This document shows, in pieces, positions 60,257 through 64,000 of a stretch of 64,000 bases of DNA. Made by a program: the position numbers and the translations under genes. The notes below the pieces were generated by a model that was not told the DNA's origin, made no database searches, and saw only the letters and a list, made by a program, of their open reading frames with translations. The stretch comes from Scandinavium sp036495715. GTDB taxonomy: Bacteria; Pseudomonadota; Gammaproteobacteria; Enterobacterales; Enterobacteriaceae. Location of the stretch: positions 1 to 64,000 of the forward strand of contig DASXML010000051.1 in assembly GCA_036495715.1 (NCBI GenBank), read 5' to 3'. Numbering within the stretch: position 1 is the stretch's first letter; each line of letters opens with the position of its first letter.

Positions 60257-61384
60257 TTAAAACGGGCATTTTCCCGTCTGGAGTTTTTCATTGAGTAACG
60301 TCTGGTAAACCGGAGGGATATCCAGACTTAATTTCGCATTAATTAAATGTTCTTCCCGCACTATCATTGATATGACGGTCTTAATATCGCCTTCAAAGAA
60401 ATGAAAGACTTTCGCTATCGTTGACGATGCCTGATTACGTAACCATCTGACTTTTGCTTCAATCGTATCGACGGCCTTACGTCCAAATAGTTTTGGAATG
60501 GAATATGGTGCAACAGGGCTTATTTGTGCAGCATACGCACACAGCCCCACATATATCCCGGCAATATTCAGCAGCACATCAACCGACACGCCTTTTAATT
60601 CCACTTCTGAACGGTACCAGATACCGGAAACCTTTTGTTCCAGCGCCTTGTTATAAATTCGCCAGTAAACGCGGGACTGACGGGAACCCACCGTCAGGAT
60701 CTCTTTTGTCAGACAACCATTGGCATCACGGCCACGGGATTCATCAATTTTGGGTTTCGGACCCGCTCCGCCGTAAAAGGCATCATCGGAGTACGCCGAA
60801 CTGGCGGCATCACAGGTATAGATACCATCGTAATCGTCGGTCGCCAGGTCAATACGCTTGAGCGTGTAAATATCCAGATGCTGAAGCCATTTGTGGATCT
60901 TCTGCGGGGTCGTCCCGCTGAATACGTGGGCGCAGCCCTTGCCGGTGATCTGCACGTAGAACGTGTCTTTATTCCCGCCCCAGAACAGCTTGCCGTAAAA
61001 CTCGCTGCCGCCCTCTTCACTGTACAGCACGGCGGAATCTTCATACGCAAATCCACCTTTTCCCAGCGAGGGACCGACGGCCAGACCAAACACGGCGGCG
61101 ATCCACGTCTTTAAACGCGAGTGGTAACAGGCATACAAATCCATGGCGAGCTGGCATTTTTGCTCTTCGGTCATGCCTTCATCGTCGGATCCGGGCAGAT
61201 CGTCATACCCTTCAGAACAGGCATAAACACTTGAATGCTTATAGTGCCGATAGGACGGCAGATACTGGAATTTACGCCATTCAAAGCCCTGCTCCGGGAA
61301 CGTATGCACGGACTTCATAACCGAAAGCGGCGCAGTGAAGGCCAGCCAGTCAGTAATGACGTAGCGTTCAGCTGCATCAGCCAT
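60257..61384 (-). CDS. Rolling-circle replication initiator (Rep_trans / RstA-like)
   Basis: The ~375-residue protein matches filamentous-phage initiators of the RstA/Rep_trans kind: TFYVQITGKGCAHV, LDIYTLKRIDLATDDYDG, VYWRIYNKALEQK..WYRSEVELKG, and a helical C-terminus. It nicks the plus-strand origin. The ATG at 61384 has GGGAG 8 nt upstream and overlaps the preceding small gene by 8 bp. Confidence 0.85.
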   Translation of the reverse strand: MADAAERYVITDWLAFTAPLSVMKSVHTFPEQGFEWRKFQYLPSYRHYKHSSVYACSEGYDDLPGSDDEGMTEEQKCQLAMDLYACYHSRLKTWIAAVFGLAVGPSLGKGGFAYEDSAVLYSEEGGSEFYGKLFWGGNKDTFYVQITGKGCAHVFSGTTPQKIHKWLQHLDIYTLKRIDLATDDYDGIYTCDAASSAYSDDAFYGGAGPKPKIDESRGRDANGCLTKEILTVGSRQSRVYWRIYNKALEQKVSGIWYRSEVELKGVSVDVLLNIAGIYVGLCAYAAQISPVAPYSIPKLFGRKAVDTIEAKVRWLRNQASSTIAKVFHFFEGDIKTVISMIVREEHLINAKLSLDIPPVYQTLLNEKLQTGKCPF

Positions 61385-61571
61385 TGAGCGACTCCCGATA
61401 GCCGGTGAACTGACCCGAAGCAATCACCGTTGTCGCCAGCAGAAAATCATCGCCAAAATGCAGGTGGCATTCTTTGATCAACTCATCGAACGAATGGAAG
61501 AAATCCCACTCAGGTCCGACCTGAGCGTTGATGCCACAGTTTTCGAGAAAATCAAAGTAGACGATGTTCAT
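61377..61571 (-). CDS. Small protein upstream of Rep
   Basis: The 64-residue acidic product (MNIVYFDFLENCGINAQVGP..., HFGDDFLLATTVIASGQFTG) is the first gene of the phage operon and is translationally coupled to Rep. The family is not recognised; it may modulate replication. Confidence 0.55.
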   Translation of the reverse strand: MNIVYFDFLENCGINAQVGPEWDFFHSFDELIKECHLHFGDDFLLATTVIASGQFTGYRESLNG

Positions 61572-61753
61572 ATGCCCTCAATTGCAAGATGAAAGACCTG
61601 ACAAAAGCCGACCACATCAAAAATAACACATGAGTTCATTAGCTTTTTCGATTACAAACATACATTACTGAACATGTGAGTTCAAGAGGCCTTGATTGAT
61701 AATGTTCATGAGCGGATATAATTGAATGAAATTGCACTTATGGAGCGTAAGAG
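61572..61753. promoter_or_regulatory. Divergent phage control region
   Basis: This AT-rich region lies between the Rep operon and the plus-strand regulators, as ig-2/rstR-rstA in CTXphi. The octamer TGAGTTCA occurs twice on the same strand (61631-61638 and 61677-61684, 46 bp apart), each preceded by a CATG-like element. These are candidate repressor sites. Confidence 0.5.
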
Positions 61754-61936
61754 ATGGCAAAACGCATGACTTACAACGTGACAGAAGAACGAAAGATGAA
61801 GCTGGAACGACTGGCGATTAATACCAGCGTTAAATTAGGAAAAACAATCACATGGACTGAATTGCTGGGATATCTGATTGATAATTATGCAAAAGACGCT
61901 GCTGACGATCTAATGTCAAGCAGACAAAAGACATAA
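61754..61936 (+). CDS. Ribbon-helix-helix-type regulator
   Basis: The 60-residue protein (MAKRMTYNVTEERKMKLERL, ITWTELLGYLIDNYAKDAAD) has a beta-strand followed by two helices, the size and pattern of Arc/MetJ-type repressors. Divergent from the Rep operon, it occupies the place of RstR and may maintain the prophage state. Confidence 0.65.
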   Translation: MAKRMTYNVTEERKMKLERLAINTSVKLGKTITWTELLGYLIDNYAKDAADDLMSSRQKT

Positions 61937-61960
61937 TAAAACAGACATGGGTTCCACAGT

Positions 61961-62227
61961 ATGAACGTGCCGTTGAAAGCAACTATAAGACTAAAAAAGC
62001 AAGAATCTGCAGAACTACAAGATCTGGCGTTTTCATTGAATAAAGAAGCACTTAAATACGATCAAAAGCGCTATTTCACTGAGTCTGACCTTGTTCACTT
62101 CGTGCTGGAGAACACGCTGGGTTGTGTGGAAGTCACCCATGGCGGCTACCTTAGCCTTAACCGTGAAAAAATGGCCGAGGTCATCACCGTACTGGAGACA
62201 AGAAACGGTGAAAGAGCTGCACGCTGA
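61961..62227 (+). CDS. Small phage regulator-like protein, unknown function
   Basis: The 88-residue product (MNVPLKATIRLKKQESAELQ, LVHFVLENTLGCVEV) also shows a strand-helix-helix pattern like ribbon-helix-helix proteins. It follows the previous gene by 24 bp and is probably co-transcribed. Confidence 0.5.
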   Translation: MNVPLKATIRLKKQESAELQDLAFSLNKEALKYDQKRYFTESDLVHFVLENTLGCVEVTHGGYLSLNREKMAEVITVLETRNGERAAR

Positions 62228-62321
62228 CGAACTGCAAAAAGTTTGATCGTAACGGTCGGAGCGCGCTTTATCCCGGAGTTATCCTGAGACTACCCCCGTA
62301 GTACATGACGGGGGTTTAACA

Positions 62322-62672
62322 GTGCCCTTCTTTGAGAGCGATGGAATGAAGAGACGTAAACTCGATAAATGGCTTAAAAAATTCGAAGAGAAACACGGCG
62401 TAACAGCTGGCGATCCAAATGTCGTTGGCTATGCCCTGTTCAACAAGGAAAAACGTGCATTCGTGAGCCTCACTGATGGTGATTACGAACCGACAGACAT
62501 TTACACAGGCGATCTTGACGATGCCTTCCTGACTGACAACATGGGTGATGCCTTCAGTGTCATGATGGAACTGGAAGATTACGACAACATCAGCATTGTT
62601 CCGGTGATTTATAACGAGCTGTTTGGGATGACGGTGAAACCCGGCTCATTAGACACACATAATCAAGGTTGA
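62322..62672 (+). CDS. Acidic small protein, unknown function
   Basis: The product is 116 residues from a GTG at 62322 (GGGGG upstream) or 108 from an ATG at 62346. It is acidic (DGDYEPTDIYTGDLDDAFLT). It ends just before the attP hairpin. No family is recognised. Confidence 0.45.
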   Translation: MPFFESDGMKRRKLDKWLKKFEEKHGVTAGDPNVVGYALFNKEKRAFVSLTDGDYEPTDIYTGDLDDAFLTDNMGDAFSVMMELEDYDNISIVPVIYNELFGMTVKPGSLDTHNQG

Positions 62673-62680
62673 ATGGATTT

Positions 62681-62775
62681 GGTTCGCACAATGACGTTAT
62701 GTGTAAATAGGCCGCTGCGGTGCTCGATTCTCGCAGCGGCCTATTCAACATAACGCGTGCTACATTATGCGTACC
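62681..62775. other. CTXphi-type attP: two inverted dif-like sites around a hairpin
   Basis: Positions 62681-62708 form a forward dif-like site (XerC-like GGTTCGCACAA, XerD-like TTATGTGTAAAT). Positions 62743-62775 form a reverse one (XerD-like ATTCAACATAA, 11-bp centre, XerC-like TTATGCGTACC). Between them is a perfect 14-bp inverted repeat (AATAGGCCGCTGCG, 62706-62719 / 62732-62745). On a single strand the two sites would pair into a forked XerC/XerD substrate. The outer XerC arm (62765-62775) may be chromosomal. Confidence 0.75.
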
Positions 62776-62855
62776 AATATTGTAACAGCAAAGTTGTAAT
62801 GTCCGCCTATGGCTAAGTTAAGATGTCCGGCGTGTATAATCAAGTAAGGATTACC

Positions 62856-63635
62856 ATGACGGCTCTCGCAGCGGAGTTTTTCACTTTGGATGAAGTTAAC
62901 CGACTCAAGATTATTCAGGACGTCATCGACCGGCGTCTGACAACACAGATGGCAGCGCAGCGGCTTGGGATATCCGACCGTCAGTGTCGCCGTCTTCTTG
63001 CGCGTTATCGTGAAGATGGTCCACTTGGCATGACCAGCCGTCGCCGTGGTAAAGCAAGCAACCATCAGTTGCCTCAGGGACTGGCCGCATACGCGCTGAA
63101 TATTATTCGCGAACGCTATAACGATTTCGGGCCGACGCTGGCCTGTGAAAAACTGTCTGAGGTTCATGGAGTTCATCTTTCAAAAGAAACAGTTCGCAAA
63201 CTCATGACTCAGGCCAGTCTTTGGGTCCCACGCAAGTACGACAAAGTGCTTTACCTGATTGAAGACAGCGAATTCAGTCGTCGGGCGATTGGAAAATACA
63301 TCGATGTCTGGCATTACCCTGACGGACATAAAGAGCTCCGGCTTAATGGCGTATCACTTCCCTACTCCACCTATGACAAGCTTTCTGAAATCGATCAGGG
63401 GGCCATTGTGGACAACAAACGTCTGGGGCGGGCTCTGGAAATGGCGCAACTGGTTCAGGCCGAGCGCGATAACAACCGGTCCCAGTCCGTGCCAGCTGGA
63501 GATGGCCCTTCACGCAGGCGTAAAGCGCCTACGACGAAGAAATCCCAGCGTTCCCTGGATCAGGACGATATGTTCAATGCACTGGTGAAACTTCAGTCAC
63601 GCTCTGAAGAAATATTTGGGAAAAAGCAAATTTAA
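62856..63635 (+). pseudogene. ISNCY-type transposase with internal deletion
   Basis: The ~259-residue frame keeps the N-terminal helix-turn-helix part (RRLTTQMAAQRLGISDRQCR RLLARYRED, LTKE-like LSKETVRKLMTQASLWVPRK) and the C-terminal part (YDKVLYLIEDSEFSRRAIGK YIDVWHYPDG...). The central DDE catalytic domain of ~200 residues found in full-length ISNCY transposases (~460 aa) is missing, the two ends being joined in frame at PRK-YDKV. It should be inactive. I could not define terminal inverted repeats. Confidence 0.7.
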
Positions 63636-63659
63636 ACCCCTGAATTATATCAGGGGTTT
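63634..63659. terminator. Bidirectional terminator between transposase and arsH
   Basis: A perfect 10-bp stem (AAACCCCTGA / TCAGGGGTTT, loop ATTATA) separates the convergent transposase remnant and arsH. Confidence 0.75.
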
Positions 63660-63666
63660 CCTGCCG

Positions 63667-64000
63667 TCAGATTTTTTCCTGATTGACCCGTGCGGAGAGT
63701 TCCTGATGGCTTTCTTTCCTTTCGCTGTAGCGGTCGGCAAGATAACCTGCGTGTCCTTTCAGGAGTAAGGTAATTTTGAATAATTCTTCTGTAACGTCCA
63801 CAATCCGGTCATACCAGGCTGAAGGTTTCATGCGTCCTTCTCCATCAAATTCCTGCCATGCCTTTGGCACTGACGATTGGTTCGGAATGGTGCACATACG
63901 CATCCAGCGGCCAAGTATCCGCATCTGATTTACCGTATTAAATGACTGCGAGCCGCCGCAAACCTGCATTACGGCCAGTGTTTTGCCCTGGGACGGACGA
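63667..64000 (-). CDS. arsH: Arsenical resistance flavoprotein ArsH (partial, 5' end outside window)
   Basis: The C-terminal ~111 residues of ArsH are in the window: GKTLAVMQVCGGSQSFNTVN QMRILGRWMRMCTIPNQSSV (in pieces), QEFDGEGRMKPSAWYDRIVDV and the conserved end DRYSERKESHQELSARVN. ArsH is an NADPH-dependent FMN oxidoreductase that oxidises trivalent organoarsenicals. The frame is open to the window edge. The rest of an ars operon would lie to the right. Confidence 0.88.
   Translation of the reverse strand, partial: RPSQGKTLAVMQVCGGSQSFNTVNQMRILGRWMRMCTIPNQSSVPKAWQEFDGEGRMKPSAWYDRIVDVTEELFKITLLLKGHAGYLADRYSERKESHQELSARVNQEKI

Larger units (their letters stand above)
52244..62764 (-). mobile_element. 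Filamentous (inovirus) prophage integrated at dif (~10.5 kb)
   Basis: The minus-strand operon encodes Rep, a G5P-like ssDNA-binding protein, two small coat proteins, the adsorption protein, a pVI-like protein, Zot and a secretin, with divergent small regulators on the plus strand. The left edge is the XerC arm of dif at 52244; the right edge is inside the inverted dif-like attP at 62681-62775. The order and the Xer-type attachment resemble CTXphi. A peptidoglycan hydrolase and an exported protein lie inside the boundaries. Confidence 0.82.

Noticed and set aside
1..64000. tRNA or rRNA genes as integration targets
   Set aside because: No tRNA- or rRNA-like sequence was recognised; both prophage boundaries are explained by dif-type sites.

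Overview
The window looks like the replication-terminus region of an enterobacterial chromosome (Enterobacter/Klebsiella-like). A perfect copy of the E. coli-type XerC/XerD recombination site dif lies at 52227-52254, read on the + strand as XerD arm, 6-bp centre, XerC arm. Other enterobacterial signs are an MgtE transporter, an ompC/F-like porin remnant, an alpha carbonic anhydrase, BapA-like giant adhesins and an arsH gene at the right edge. Genus cannot be fixed from this window.

Layout. (i) 1-9636, minus strand: two giant Ig-like-repeat adhesins of BapA type, the second cut by the window edge, then a small LuxR-type regulator (10063-10617). (ii) 10966-13920: alpha carbonic anhydrase, mgtE with a structured leader, and a truncated porin. 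(iii) 14027-18470: a defence block made of a Gabija-like pair (OLD-family ATPase/TOPRIM nuclease plus UvrD-like helicase), two tiny ORFs and a SEFIR/TIR-like protein. (iv) 18853-52241: a 33.4-kb contractile-tailed prophage bounded by a 15-bp direct repeat that is the XerD half of dif. It encodes a tyrosine recombinase, the baseplate, tail fibre, ERF annealing protein, terminase, DUF1073 portal, DUF2184 capsid, DUF3383 sheath, tube, frameshifted tail chaperone, tape measure, lambda-like lysis genes with nested spanins, and an Acb2-like anti-CBASS protein. (v) 52244-62764: a filamentous (inovirus) prophage of about 10.5 kb on the minus strand (Rep, G5P-like, coat proteins, adsorption protein, Zot, secretin), with divergent small regulators. 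It seems to carry a large M23-like/GH19 peptidoglycan hydrolase and a small exported protein as cargo. (vi) 62776-64000: an internally deleted ISNCY-type transposase and the 3' part of arsH.

The main result is that both prophages are stacked at dif. The tailed phage leaves a hybrid site at 18853 and rebuilds intact dif at 52227. The filamentous phage uses that same dif as its left edge and ends at 62681-62775 in two inverted, degenerate dif-like sites around a 14-bp hairpin. This is the layout expected of a CTXphi-type single-stranded attP hairpin. The tailed phage also has its own tyrosine recombinase, overlapped by a gene whose product resembles only the core-binding part of that recombinase.

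How the parts may work together (inference): the terminus here acts as a landing pad where host defences (Gabija-like, SEFIR), phage counter-defence (Acb2-like) and a possible antibacterial hydrolase/immunity pair have collected, while one functional dif is kept for chromosome dimer resolution.
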